Counted from the stretch's first letter, positions 52,346 to 61,660 are shown. The stretch is DNA of 64,000 nucleotides from Bradyrhizobium sp. CCBAU 051011 (GCF_009930815.1 NZ_CP022222.1:4878501-4942500), one strand, 5' to 3'. Numbers and translations: made by a program. Notes: a model not told the origin generated them from the letters alone.

Positions 52346-53965
52346 ATGACCTCCGATAACAAGACAGCCGATACCGACGAGAAGATTTTTATCGGAAAGG
52401 GCGAACAAACAGCCTGGCTGGCGCTCGCGCTTGCCAATCGGCACGGTCTTGTCACCGGGGCGACCGGAACCGGCAAGACTGTATCGCTGCAGGTGATGGC
52501 GGAAGGCTTTGCACGCGCCGGCGTTCCGGTGTTCGCCGCCGATATCAAGGGTGACTTGTCAGGAATATCGGAAGTCGGGGAGGCCAAGGACTTTATCTTG
52601 AAGCGCGCCGGAGAGATGGGCCTCAATTTCCAGCCCGACCAGTTCTCGACCGTGTTCTGGGACGTGTTCGGCGAGCAGGGACATCCGGTTCGCGCCACGG
52701 TTACGGAAATGGGACCGCTCTTGCTGTCGCGGATGCTCGACCTGAATGACGTGCAGGAAGGCGTCCTCAACGTCGCATTCCGTGTGGCGGATGAAAACGG
52801 GCTGACGCTCATCGACATGAAGGATCTGCGATCGCTGCTGGATGCGATCGCGCCAGCTGGCGGCAGGAAGGGGCCGGATGCCGAGGAAGATCCATATGCG
52901 GAGATCCGAAAGGCCGCACAGAGTTTCGGCAACGTCAGCAAGGCAACAATTGGGACCATTCAACGCCAGCTTCTGGTGCTGGAAAACCAGGGCGGAACGA
53001 AATTCTTCGGCGAGCCGGCGCTTTTGCTGAAGGACTTCATGAAGACCGACAGCGACGGCCGGGGAATGGTCAATATTCTGGTCGCCGACAAGCTGATGCA
53101 GAGCCCGAGGCTCTACGCCACCTTCTTGCTCTGGATGCTGTCGGAGCTGTTCGAGGAACTGCCGGAAGCCGGTGACCTGCCGAAGCCGAAGCTGGTGTTC
53201 TTCTTCGACGAGGCGCATCTGTTGTTCAACGATGCGCCGAAGGCGCTGCTGGACAAGATCGAGCAGGTGGTCCGCCTGATCCGCTCCAAGGGCGTCGGTG
53301 TCTATTTCGTCACGCAAAACCCGATCGACGTGCCGGACAAGGTGCTTGCCCAATTGGGCAACCGCGTGCAGCACGCGCTGCGCGCCTTCACGCCGCGCGA
53401 CCAGAAGTCGGTGAATGCGGCAGCGCAGACATTCCGGCCGAATCCGAAGCTCGATACCGCCCGCGTCATCATGGAGCTCGGCAAGGGCGAAGCGCTGGTG
53501 TCGTTCCTCGAAGGCGGCGGGACGCCGACCATGGTCGAGCGCGTCATGATCCGGCCACCGACGGCGCGGATCGGGCCGATCACGCTGGAAGAGCGCAAGG
53601 CGATCATGAACAAGAGTCCGGTCAAGGGCAAATACGATACCGCGGTCGACGCCGAATCCGCCTATGAGATGCTGCAGAAGCGCGTCGCCGGAACGGCGGC
53701 GCCTGCGGACGCAGCGAATGGCGGCGGAGGCGGAGGAATCCTCGGCCAGATCGGTTCGATCGTCGGCACGATCTTCGGCACCAACGTCAGGCGCGGCAGG
53801 CTGTCGACCGGCCAGGTCATTGCGCGAGATGTCACTCGTTCAGTTACCAACAAGGTGGTCGGCGGCATCGTCGCCGATCTCGGTAAATCGGTCGGCGGAT
53901 CGCTCGGCAGTTCAGTCGGACGCGCACTGGTGCGCGGCGCGCTCGGCGGATTGCTGCGGCGGTAA
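52346..53965 (+). CDS. HerA-like ATPase (DUF853 family)
   Basis: A 539-residue HerA/FtsK-type ATPase. Walker A is VTGATGTGKTVSLQV, Walker B is LVFFFDEAHLLFND, and PRDQKSVNAAAQTFRPNPKL resembles later motifs of the family. The C-terminal part is Gly-rich (GGGGILGQIG). DUF853 members are helicase-like and usually solitary, with no NurA partner seen here. Start is ATG at 52346 after GAAGAGG. It faces away from the DUF2267-like gene. Confidence 0.9.
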   Translation: MTSDNKTADTDEKIFIGKGEQTAWLALALANRHGLVTGATGTGKTVSLQVMAEGFARAGVPVFAADIKGDLSGISEVGEAKDFILKRAGEMGLNFQPDQFSTVFWDVFGEQGHPVRATVTEMGPLLLSRMLDLNDVQEGVLNVAFRVADENGLTLIDMKDLRSLLDAIAPAGGRKGPDAEEDPYAEIRKAAQSFGNVSKATIGTIQRQLLVLENQGGTKFFGEPALLLKDFMKTDSDGRGMVNILVADKLMQSPRLYATFLLWMLSELFEELPEAGDLPKPKLVFFFDEAHLLFNDAPKALLDKIEQVVRLIRSKGVGVYFVTQNPIDVPDKVLAQLGNRVQHALRAFTPRDQKSVNAAAQTFRPNPKLDTARVIMELGKGEALVSFLEGGGTPTMVERVMIRPPTARIGPITLEERKAIMNKSPVKGKYDTAVDAESAYEMLQKRVAGTAAPADAANGGGGGGILGQIGSIVGTIFGTNVRRGRLSTGQVIARDVTRSVTNKVVGGIVADLGKSVGGSLGSSVGRALVRGALGGLLRR

Positions 53966-54024
53966 GGCTACATTCGACGCCAACAACAAGGCCCGCAGCC
54001 AAGGGCAACTCAGGATAGTCAGCC

Positions 54025-55437
54025 ATGTCCAATGCCAAGATCCAGCCGGTCCTCGATCATATCGACGCCGATTTCAACAACAGCCTCGAGCGGCTGTTTG
54101 CGCTGTTGCGGATCAAGTCGATCTCGGCCGATCCGGCCTTCGCCGGCGATTGCAAGGCGGCCGCCGATCATCTGGCGAAGGATATTGCGACGCTGGGCTT
54201 CAAGGCGGAGGTGAGGCCGACGGCGGGGCATCCCGCGATCGTCGCCAAGATGAATGGGAGCACGAACGGCAGCACCGACGGCCGTCCGCATGTATTGTTC
54301 TACGGGCATTATGACGTGCAGCCGGTCGATCCGCTCAATCTGTGGCACCGTCCGCCGTTCGAGCCTGTCGTCACCGATCATGCCGACGGCCGCAAGATCA
54401 TCGTGGCGCGCGGCGCGGAGGACGACAAGGGCCAGTTGATGACCTTCGTCGAGGCTTGCCGGGCCTGGAAGAAGGTCACGGGATCGCTGCCGGTCGACGT
54501 CACCATCATCATCGAGGGCGAGGAGGAAATCGGATCGAAGAATTTCGTGCCGTTCCTTGAAGCGAACAAGACCGACCTCGAGGCAGACTTCGCCCTCGTT
54601 TGCGACACCAGCATGTGGGACCAGAACACGCCAGCGATTACGACCTCGCTGCGCGGGCTCGTCTATGACGAGGTCAAGATCAAGGCCGCCAATCGCGACC
54701 TGCATTCCGGCATTTTTGGCGGCGGCGCGCGCAACCCGATCCGGGTGCTGACCAACATTCTTGGCGGCCTGCACGACGAGAACGGCCACATCACCATTCC
54801 CGGTTTCTACGACGGCGTGAAGGATTTGCCGCCGGATATCCTGGCGCAGTGGAAGGAGCTCAACCTCACGCCGGAGTCGTTCCTGAAGCCGATCGGCCTC
54901 TCGCTTCCAGCCGGCGAGAAGGACCGGTTGCTGATCGAGCAGGTCTCCTCGCGCCCGACCTGTGACATCAACGGCATCATCGGCGGCTACACCGGCGAAG
55001 GCTCCAAGACCGTGATCCCGGCGGAAGCTTCCGCAAAAGTTTCGTTCCGGCTGGTCGAAGGACAGAACCCGGAAAAGATCCGAAGCGCCTTCCGCGACTT
55101 TGTGCGGGCGCGCGTGCCCGCCGACTGCACGGCCGAATTCACCGACCATTCCAACGCGCCGGCGATCGCGCTCGACTGGAACATGAAGCCGCTGGCCGCC
55201 GCCAAGCGCGCGCTGACGGACGAGTGGGGCAAGGAGGCGCTGCTGATCGGTTCGGGCGCCTCGATCCCGATCGTGGCGGACTTCAAGCGCACGCTCGGCC
55301 TCGATACCGTGCTGGTCGGATTCGGCCTCGACGACGACAACATCCATTCGCCGAACGAGAAGTACGATCTGAAGAGCTACCACAAGGGCATCCGCTCCTG
55401 GGCCCGGATTTTGGGAGCGTTCGCGGAGGCGAAGTAG
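54025..55437 (+). CDS. M20 family metallopeptidase (dipeptidase)
   Basis: A 470-residue di-zinc peptidase. Metal residues are in FYGHYDVQPVD (His, Asp), RGAEDDKGQ (Asp), IEGEEEIGS (Glu, Glu), VCDTSMWD (Asp) and NIHSPNEKYDL (His). The dimerisation domain (DLHSGIFGGGARNPI) sits in the middle. It cleaves dipeptides or acyl-amino acids, likely in the cytoplasm since no signal is seen. ATG at 54025. It ends just before a G+C-rich terminator. Confidence 0.94.
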   Translation: MSNAKIQPVLDHIDADFNNSLERLFALLRIKSISADPAFAGDCKAAADHLAKDIATLGFKAEVRPTAGHPAIVAKMNGSTNGSTDGRPHVLFYGHYDVQPVDPLNLWHRPPFEPVVTDHADGRKIIVARGAEDDKGQLMTFVEACRAWKKVTGSLPVDVTIIIEGEEEIGSKNFVPFLEANKTDLEADFALVCDTSMWDQNTPAITTSLRGLVYDEVKIKAANRDLHSGIFGGGARNPIRVLTNILGGLHDENGHITIPGFYDGVKDLPPDILAQWKELNLTPESFLKPIGLSLPAGEKDRLLIEQVSSRPTCDINGIIGGYTGEGSKTVIPAEASAKVSFRLVEGQNPEKIRSAFRDFVRARVPADCTAEFTDHSNAPAIALDWNMKPLAAAKRALTDEWGKEALLIGSGASIPIVADFKRTLGLDTVLVGFGLDDDNIHSPNEKYDLKSYHKGIRSWARILGAFAEAK

Positions 55438-55449
55438 CAGACAAGACAG

Positions 55450-55540
55450 CGTAGGGTGGGCAAAGGCGCACTTGCGCCGTGCCCACCACCTCTCACTCGC
55501 TTGGAACATGATGGGCACGCTTCGCTTTGCCCGCCCTACG
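55450..55540. repeat. intergenic repeat (CGTAGGGTGGGCAAAG ... CCCGCCCTACG)
   Basis: Ends are inverted: CGTAGGGTGGGCAAAG at the left and CTTTGCCCGCCCTACG at the right, with inner GTGCCCACC / GATGGGCAC. Shared pieces link it to the repeat at 25161-25302. Confidence 0.72.
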
Positions 55541-55553
55541 ATTCCGGAAAATA

Positions 55554-55583
55554 AAAACGCCGCCCGGGATTGGGCGGCGTTTT
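55554..55583. terminator. rho-independent terminator, bidirectional
   Basis: AAAACGCCGCCC (55554-55565), six-base loop, GGGCGGCGTTTT (55572-55583): a 12-bp stem with A-run at one side and T-run at the other, so it can stop transcription of the M20 gene from the left and of the epimerase gene from the right. Confidence 0.85.
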
Positions 55584-55665
55584 GATTCCAGACGTGTAGA
55601 GGGTGTGTGACTGATAGTTTAGCGCATCCATGCGGCCCGTCCAACGGATATGTCCCGCTGGACCC

Positions 55666-56649
55666 TCACTCCACGGGGTAGGGCCCCTCGTCAAAAACGC
55701 GATCGTGATAACCCTTGCTGCCTATCTCGCGCGCGAGTGGACTGCGGATGTCATCGTCGGTCCGCAGCCGCGCAATCAGCGCGCGGAAATCATGGCGCGG
55801 TTGCCAGCCGAGTTCGGCGCGTGCGCGGTCGTTGACATAGACGCGATCGATGCCTGGGATCATCGTCCAGCCACGCCATGCATATTCGGCCTCATACTCA
55901 GGCACGCAGCGGCGGACCACAAGCGGCGCGTTGTTGCGCAGTTCGGCGGTGTCATGACGCGAGAACGGCGTGGTGGCGCTGATGATATATTTCGCGAAGC
56001 CGGCCGATGGCGCGTGCTGCGCCGCCAAGAGATGCGCGCTGACGACGTCCTCGATGTCGACGCGGCGATAGAGGAACTCGTTGGTTTTGGCGTTGGCGTC
56101 GCTAAAGGCCTCGCGTATCGCGCGATTGTCGTCCTCTTCGGGGAAGAAGCGCGAGGTGCGCAGCACGATCGCGCGAAGCGAATGATTGCGCGCGAAAAGC
56201 TGGCACAGATCCTCCGCAGCCGCCTTGGTGACGCCATAGATATTTTTCGGCACCGCCGTGACGTCTTCGGTGATCCAGGCCGCTGGCTCGCCCGGCGGCG
56301 GCACCAGCGCGTCGCCGAAGACACTTGTAGTGCTGGTATAGACGAACGCCGAGACACCGGCTGCCGCGGCCTCTTCGAGCAGGTTGAGCGTGCCCGTGAT
56401 GTTGACGTCGACGAAGTCCTGCCGGCTGTGGGTCGCCACATGCGGCTTGTGCAGCGTCGCGGCGTGCAGCACGGTCGTGGCGCCCCTCATGCAGCGGCGC
56501 ACGAACGCCCGGTCAGCGATCGAGCCTGTGTGACGCGTGAACGCGCCGGGCAGAATGTCGATGCCAATGGCCTCGCACCGCTGCGCCTGCAGGGTACGCA
56601 TCAGCGCCTCGCCCAAATGGCCGGAACTGCCGGTCACCAGCACCGTCAC
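55666..56649 (-). CDS. NAD-dependent epimerase/dehydratase family protein
   Basis: A 327-residue extended SDR. Cofactor motif VTGSSGHLGEAL, catalytic Ser in VYTSTTSVFG and Y-x-x-x-K in IYGVTKAAAED. The C-terminal half has FAKYIISATTPFSRHDTAEL and YRRVDIEDVVSAHLLAAQHA. It acts on a sugar nucleotide or related substrate; specificity is unknown. Start is a GTG at 56649. Both ends are bounded by terminators or repeats. Confidence 0.88.
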   Translation of the reverse strand: MTVLVTGSSGHLGEALMRTLQAQRCEAIGIDILPGAFTRHTGSIADRAFVRRCMRGATTVLHAATLHKPHVATHSRQDFVDVNITGTLNLLEEAAAAGVSAFVYTSTTSVFGDALVPPPGEPAAWITEDVTAVPKNIYGVTKAAAEDLCQLFARNHSLRAIVLRTSRFFPEEDDNRAIREAFSDANAKTNEFLYRRVDIEDVVSAHLLAAQHAPSAGFAKYIISATTPFSRHDTAELRNNAPLVVRRCVPEYEAEYAWRGWTMIPGIDRVYVNDRARAELGWQPRHDFRALIARLRTDDDIRSPLAREIGSKGYHDRVFDEGPYPVE

Positions 56650-56670
56650 GCTGCTACAACCTTTCGCGCG

Positions 56671-56744
56671 CTATAGCGTTTTCGAGCGAAATGGACGCCG
56701 GTTCGCGTCAAGAAAACGCGTCAAAGGAAGAATCTAGAGTCCGG
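56671..56744. repeat. mosaic repeat (inverted copy of the 60952 element)
   Basis: Read on the minus strand it gives TCTAGATTCTTCCTTTGACG, CGTTTTCTTGACGCGAACCG and ATTTCGCTCGAAAACGCTAT, nearly the same as 60986-61057. It separates the epimerase from the aldolase gene. This sequence is like a common mosaic element of rhizobial genomes (RIME-like, by memory). Confidence 0.8.
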
Positions 56745-56745
56745 C

Positions 56746-57525
56746 TCAGGTCTTGTAGCTCGGATCGATCCGATCGAGTTTTCGCAACAGCGGCGGCCAC
56801 ACCAATTGGGTCGAGCGCCGCTCCGCGAAATCGGCATTGCTGAACAGTTGTTCGTTCTTGTCGATCACCGCCTGTTCGATCGGGTAGGCGGTGGGACCCA
56901 GCATGCGGGTGCGCACCTGCATCGTGCAGGCCCGTTCCAGATGGTACATGCGCTCGAAGGCGGAGGCGACCGAACGGCCGACGGTGAGCGTCCCGTGATT
57001 GCGTAGCAGCATGTGGTTCTTGTTGCCGAGGTCCTTCTGCAAGCGCGGGCGCTCATCATGGTCCAGCGCCACGCCTTCGTAATCGTGATAGGCGAGGTCG
57101 TGGGTGACGAATTGCGCGGTCTGATTCATCGGCAGCAGACCCTCCAGGCAGCTTGCGACCGCCGTTCCGTCGGGCGTGTGGAGATGAAGCACGCAGCCGG
57201 CATCCTCGCGCACCTCATGAATGGCCGAATGGATGGTGAAGCCCGCCGGATTGATGCTGTACTCGCTTTCGCTGAGCTGGTTGCCGTGGAGATCGACCTT
57301 CACCAGGCTCGACGCCGTGATTTCCTCGAACATCAGCCCGTAAGGGTTGATCAGGAAGTGATGGTCGGGGCCGGGCACGCGCGCCGAGATGTGGGTGTCG
57401 ACCAGATCGTCCCAGCCATAGAGGGCGACGAGGCGATAGCAGGCGGCGAGGTTGATCCGCTGGTTCCACTCAGCCTCCGTCATGCCGGATGGAACCTGCT
57501 TCAGGCGAGCTTCGGCTGGCGACAT
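56746..57525 (-). CDS. class II aldolase/adducin family protein
   Basis: A 259-residue protein. The family's metal site is in CVLHLHTPDGTAVA (His-x-His) and the later His in LLRNHGTLTVGRSVAS; DHHFLINPYGLMFEEITASS is the usual N-terminal strand region. It could be a fuculose-1-phosphate-type aldolase or a metal-dependent dehydratase; the activity is unknown. The position of the third His cannot be set with certainty. ATG at 57525. Confidence 0.9.
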   Translation of the reverse strand: MSPAEARLKQVPSGMTEAEWNQRINLAACYRLVALYGWDDLVDTHISARVPGPDHHFLINPYGLMFEEITASSLVKVDLHGNQLSESEYSINPAGFTIHSAIHEVREDAGCVLHLHTPDGTAVASCLEGLLPMNQTAQFVTHDLAYHDYEGVALDHDERPRLQKDLGNKNHMLLRNHGTLTVGRSVASAFERMYHLERACTMQVRTRMLGPTAYPIEQAVIDKNEQLFSNADFAERRSTQLVWPPLLRKLDRIDPSYKT

Positions 57526-57682
57526 GATCGTTGCTCTCGATGCTGATTGATTTGCCGCAAAGCCTAACGCCCCCCTAATCTCGCGACAAGTCGCTGATGA
57601 CCTCGGCGCGACAACTTGCCGTTATCCTGCACATTGGAAAAATCTGGTAGGGAAGTGACGTGGACAGGAAGGGATCGATCGG

Positions 57683-58072
57683 GTGCCGGTCAGATTGAGA
57701 TTGTTGCTGCTGCCGTTGGCAGCCGCAATTCTTCCTTCCTCCGGATTTGCGTGTTCGTTTGTCAGCGTGGAGGCGTCCACCAAGGCGGCGCTTGCAACGT
57801 CAGCCCTTTACTGGGCCATATCAATCCTGCTTGGCGGAATAATCATCTGCTTTGAGATCTTTCAAAGACGCTGGCCATTCATCTCGATCGTCACTGCGGC
57901 GCTCTTGATCTCTCATCCCCACAGGACCGTTCGACCGGTCTATTGGCCTGATTGCAATTTCATCAATGTCCAAATGTCTCAAGCGGTGCTAGCTGCGCTT
58001 CTGGCCATACTTGCGTACCGGGTACTGGGAATGTTGCTTGCGTACCGCAGAAGCAAGCGCAGCACAGCCTAG
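57683..58072 (+). CDS. hypothetical membrane protein with signal peptide (129 aa)
   Basis: An unrecognised 129-residue protein. A signal-like start (LRLLLLPLAAAILPSSGFAC) ends near a Cys that could be a lipobox, followed by two hydrophobic helices (ALYWAISILLGGIIICFEIF; AVLAALLAILAYRVLGMLLA) and a basic tail (YRRSKRSTA). The middle DCNFINVQMSQ and YWPDCNF have Cys. The start is a GTG at 57683 with AAGGGA nine bases before it. It is convergent with the glycosyltransferase gene, 23 bases apart. Confidence 0.55.
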   Translation: MPVRLRLLLLPLAAAILPSSGFACSFVSVEASTKAALATSALYWAISILLGGIIICFEIFQRRWPFISIVTAALLISHPHRTVRPVYWPDCNFINVQMSQAVLAALLAILAYRVLGMLLAYRRSKRSTA

Positions 58073-58095
58073 CCCATGGAGCCTGGAACCTCGTT

Positions 58096-59745
58096 CTACG
58101 GCGCTGGAATCGCCAGCAACGTCGAGATGGCGCGGCCGCGGATATCGTAGACGCGGGCGAACACGACATCATCACGCTTGATTTCCACCATGACCGGCGC
58201 GGTAAGGCCCTTGCAGTAGAACTCGCCCAGCGTCATCGCGAAGTCGGCAGACTGGCTGTCCCAGCCGATCGTGAAGTCGGGGCCGAGCGCGACCTGCGCC
58301 GGCCGCTGCGGGCCACACACCGCGACCTTCCATTTGCGCCCGGCCGGAGCCACTTCCTGGCGCTCTACCAGTTCGTCGCGCAGACCGTCGGACGCCTGCT
58401 TCAGCGCCAGACCCCAATAGTCCAGCATGAAGTAATTGTCGGCGGCTCGCACCGTGCCGGCGATGTGGTTGAAGTGGGTGTATTCGTAGGGGTGCAGGCG
58501 GATCATTTCGCTGAGCGGCAACAGCAGGCCGAACGTGAACACCGCCAGCGCGGCAGGTTGCCAGCGGCGGTGGTTGTCCTTGAGCCAGTTCATGCCCCAG
58601 GCGAACGATACGCCGGCGAGCACCGCCATTGGCGGAATGACGAAAACGAAATGCCGGATGCCGTTGTAGAGTGCCGGCCGCTTCACCATCGCGATCACCA
58701 GCGGCAAGGTCGCCGCCAGAGTCAGCATCAGGAATATGGTCTTGCGGCGAGCCGTCACGTCCACACGCGACAGCGACATGAAGGTCCCGACGATGCCGGC
58801 GAACAGAAGGGCGAGCATTACCTCGGGAAGCTGCAGCGCGAACAGAGTCGGCAGGTAGGACCACGGCATGTCCGGCACCGACACCAGCGCGCCGTCGAAC
58901 ATTTCCTTCCAGGGTTTCTCGAAGAAGTGCGAGAAATAGGTCAACGCCTTGAAGGGATGGTCCGCCTCCATGATCGACCACGGCCACACCAGGCCCATGA
59001 TCAGGTATCCGAGCACGAGGCCAGGCAGCAGTACGTAGACGACGTGGATGAAGCGGCGGGTGGTTTCGCGGGCGCCCTGCTTGCGAACTTCCTCGATCAG
59101 CAGCGGGACGAAGCCCACCATCGCATAGACCAGCGCCATCCCACCGAGAATCCGGCAGCCGATGGAAAGTCCGGCGCCAATGCCGACGATCAAAATGGTT
59201 CGCGGCGAGGGGGCGGGATACTCCTCGGCAAGGCGCACCAGGCCCAGGATCAGGATCACCATCGAGACGGCAAACGGCGCGTCCTTCGGGTTCATGAACA
59301 TGTGGCCGTAGAAGGTCGGGCATAGCGCCAGCAGCAGCAGCGTCGCGAGCCCCGCAAGCGGACCGCCGACCCGCCGCGCCAGCCGCCAGGTCACGCCAAG
59401 GCCGATCAGGCCGACGATGGCGCCGAGCAGGCGGCGTGTTTCAAACAATTCGAGCGGGATGACCTTGTGCAGCAGCGCCGCCGCCATGTCGAAGCCGCCG
59501 CCATACATGTAGAGATTGGCGAACGACAGTGCCCCGGTGTCCTTGAAGCCGGAACCGTACATCCGCAACAGCAGGTCGGCATATTCGGCGTGCGTGTAGT
59601 CGTCCCAGCCCAGCCCGTAGTCGCGGAAAGTCAGGCCCGCGACCAGGGCGACCACGGCCAGCACGAAGATGGCAAGGTCGTCACAGGTCCGCTCCACCGA
59701 GCGCCGCGCGGGCGTATCGAGGGCAGAAGTCGTGATGGATGACAT
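58096..59745 (-). CDS. GT39-type membrane glycosyltransferase
   Basis: A 549-residue integral membrane protein with about 11 helices. The first periplasmic loop has LGWDDYTHAEYADLLLRM, with the acidic pair of GT-C glycosyltransferases (PMT/ArnT type). Conserved-looking parts are GHMFMNPKDAPFAVSM and YNGIRHFVFVIPPMA. It should move a sugar from a lipid-phosphate donor to an acceptor on the periplasmic side. ATG at 59745 has no clear ribosome site. Likely adds sugar to lipid A, protein or glycan, unknown which. Confidence 0.85.
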   Translation of the reverse strand: MSSITTSALDTPARRSVERTCDDLAIFVLAVVALVAGLTFRDYGLGWDDYTHAEYADLLLRMYGSGFKDTGALSFANLYMYGGGFDMAAALLHKVIPLELFETRRLLGAIVGLIGLGVTWRLARRVGGPLAGLATLLLLALCPTFYGHMFMNPKDAPFAVSMVILILGLVRLAEEYPAPSPRTILIVGIGAGLSIGCRILGGMALVYAMVGFVPLLIEEVRKQGARETTRRFIHVVYVLLPGLVLGYLIMGLVWPWSIMEADHPFKALTYFSHFFEKPWKEMFDGALVSVPDMPWSYLPTLFALQLPEVMLALLFAGIVGTFMSLSRVDVTARRKTIFLMLTLAATLPLVIAMVKRPALYNGIRHFVFVIPPMAVLAGVSFAWGMNWLKDNHRRWQPAALAVFTFGLLLPLSEMIRLHPYEYTHFNHIAGTVRAADNYFMLDYWGLALKQASDGLRDELVERQEVAPAGRKWKVAVCGPQRPAQVALGPDFTIGWDSQSADFAMTLGEFYCKGLTAPVMVEIKRDDVVFARVYDIRGRAISTLLAIPAP

Positions 59746-60091
59746 GGCGATTGGTAACCCAGCGTCCCCTATGGCCCACCTAGGATATTGTTGAGCCTCA
59801 TTCCCCGGGTACCCATATAGCCTAGTTCCATTTCCAAGTAATTGGGAATTGTGGCTTAAAGCCCTGATGCAATGCAACAAAAGGGCAGTAATTAGTAGAC
59901 GGTAAAACTACGGCCGGCGGGCTGAACGGTACCTGAATGGCAAGCATTTGACCGAAATCGGAATCCGGCAAATGGCTGGCGCCGCTATGGAACCGGGGAC
60001 GCAATTGGCGGTTGGCGGTGCGCACAAGATGACGGTATCGTGGCGTGGGGCGGCTGGCGAGCGTTTCGGGCGCGGCTGAGGGGTTAGTTCA
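59746..60091. other. divergent promoter region, nothing specific seen
   Basis: This 346-base space lies between the glycosyltransferase (minus strand) and the next gene (plus strand). It is AT-richer than coding DNA at 59820-59900, so it probably holds two divergent promoters. I saw no RNA gene, repeat of known type or clear operator. Part of it is G+C-rich with GGGGTT just before the ATG at 60092. Confidence 0.4.
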
Positions 60092-60955
60092 ATGATGTTT
60101 GTCGTGTTGGTCGCCGCAATCGGCCTCGCTTTGGCAGGCCTGTTGGCGATCGGCTTCGGGATACCGATCAAGGAATTCAGCACTGGCAATACGCTGATTA
60201 TCGCCGGCGTGATCGGCGTCTGTACCGGCGCGATCATGTTTGCCCTGTGGGTGGCGGTCCGGGAGTTGAAAAACATCGCGCGGCGGCTCGGCGCCAGCCT
60301 GCCCGAAGCGCGCGGCGAGGCCGCGGTGGGACCGGTGCTTCCTGTCGCCGCGGCGCGGGATCCTGCCCCGATCCCCCCCGGTTTTCCGGCTGCCGAACAG
60401 TCGGGAGACCGCGGACCATTTTCGCCAACGGCACCACCGCCGTGGCAGAACGAGACTGTCTTGCGTGATCACCCGATCCCGGAGCCGATGCACCCCGAAT
60501 CGCCGCCGGCTCCGAAACCGAAGCGCAATCTGCTGTTTTCCTCGACATCACGAAAGGAACGCGAGCGGGTGCAGGCGCGGGGCGGCGAAGCGCTGCCGCC
60601 GGATCTGTTGTCATCGGACCTTCGCTCCAATCCGCCCGCCATGCCGCAGGTCGAACCGGCCGAACCGCCACGGGGGCCGTTCGAAGATGCCTGGCCGAGA
60701 GCGGAGCGCGCAAAGGCTTCTGAAGCCCCGCTGCCGCGGCGCAGTGGCCGCATGTCTCCAACGCTCGCGGAAACCAATGCTGGACCGGTGCGCACGGAGG
60801 ATCAGCCGGCGGTGACCGTGCTGAAGTCCGGCATTGTCGATGGCATGGCCTATTCGCTCTATTCCGATGGTTCGATCGAGGCCCAGATGCCGGAGGGGAT
60901 GATGCGCTTCGCCTCGATCGACGAACTGCGCGCGCATCTCGATCAGCGGCCCTAG
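60092..60955 (+). CDS. hypothetical membrane protein with C-terminal conserved motif
   Basis: An unrecognised 287-residue protein. Two membrane helices (residues ~2-22, ~38-58) come first, then a long proline-rich, disordered, probably cytoplasmic part (GFPAAEQSGDRGPFSPTAPP, PESPPAPKPKRN). The last ~45 residues, SGIVDGMAYSLYSDGSIEAQ and MPEGMMRFASIDELRAHL, look like a small folded module that I recall at the ends of other rhizobial proteins. Start ATG 60092 (two ATG in row). Its stop TAG is inside the stem of the terminator that follows. Confidence 0.72.
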   Translation: MMFVVLVAAIGLALAGLLAIGFGIPIKEFSTGNTLIIAGVIGVCTGAIMFALWVAVRELKNIARRLGASLPEARGEAAVGPVLPVAAARDPAPIPPGFPAAEQSGDRGPFSPTAPPPWQNETVLRDHPIPEPMHPESPPAPKPKRNLLFSSTSRKERERVQARGGEALPPDLLSSDLRSNPPAMPQVEPAEPPRGPFEDAWPRAERAKASEAPLPRRSGRMSPTLAETNAGPVRTEDQPAVTVLKSGIVDGMAYSLYSDGSIEAQMPEGMMRFASIDELRAHLDQRP

Positions 60956-61057
60956 AGCCTTTTCCGTTCCGATGAAATCGGAACGGGGCTCTAGATTTTT
61001 GATTTGACGCGTTTTCTTGACGCGAACCGGTGCCCACTTCGCTGGAAAACGCTTTAG
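60952..61057. repeat. mosaic repeat with embedded terminator-like hairpin
   Basis: CTAGAGCC (60952-60959) pairs with GGCTCTAG (60987-60994), and CCGTTCCGAT (60964-60973) with ATCGGAACGG (60977-60986), making a long hairpin followed by ATTTTTG. The second half (GACGCGTTTTCTTGACGCGA and onward) matches the repeat at 56671-56744 inverted. The first repeat arm contains the stop codon of the preceding gene, so this may be its terminator. Confidence 0.8.
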
Positions 61058-61241
61058 TACCGGCGGCAATACTTGCTGCGAAGCCGGCTATCGAAAATAA
61101 AGCGCCGCCGTTCTTGTCAGTTTCCCGGCGTTTCGGTCATATACGCCAAGTTGTACGAGATTTCGCTGATGTATAGGCGCGGTCGGATACTGTCCGAATC
61201 GTGTGGCCGACAGATGCGTTGGTGACCCAGAAGGTTGAGCC

Positions 61242-61655
61242 ATGACTGATCCCTCCGGCAAAACGCCCGTCGAACTGACCGCCAATATCGTTTCGGCGTA
61301 TCTCAGCAACAATCCGACCCAGGCCTCTGAAATCCCGAACCTGATCAGCCAGGTCCACGCCGCGCTGATGCGGGTTTCGAGCGGTCGCCCTGAGACGCCG
61401 CTCGAGCCGGCCAAGCCGGCGGTGTCGACGAAGAAGTCGATAACCCCGGAATATCTGGTGTGTCTGGAGGACGGCAAGCGCTTCAAGTCGCTTAAGCGCC
61501 ATCTGCGCACGCAGTACAACATGACGCCGGAACAGTACCGCGACAAATGGGGCCTGCCGCCGGATTACCCGATGGTGGCGCCGAACTATGCGGTGGCGCG
61601 CTCGCAGCTCGCCAAGAAGATGGGCCTCGGTCAGCAGGCGCGGAAGCGGAAATAG
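61242..61655 (+). CDS. mucR: MucR family transcriptional regulator
   Basis: A 137-residue Ros/MucR zinc-finger protein. The N-terminal half (ELTANIVSAYLSNNPTQASE) helps multimerise; the finger reads YLVCLEDGKRFKSLKRHLRT, QYNMTPEQYRDKWGLP, with a single Cys, an acidic residue and two His as zinc ligands as in the MucR type. MucR represses or activates exopolysaccharide, motility and many other genes by binding A/T-rich DNA. ATG at 61242 is preceded by GAAGG. MucR usually represses its own gene. Confidence 0.93.
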   Translation: MTDPSGKTPVELTANIVSAYLSNNPTQASEIPNLISQVHAALMRVSSGRPETPLEPAKPAVSTKKSITPEYLVCLEDGKRFKSLKRHLRTQYNMTPEQYRDKWGLPPDYPMVAPNYAVARSQLAKKMGLGQQARKRK

Positions 61656-61660
61656 ACCCA

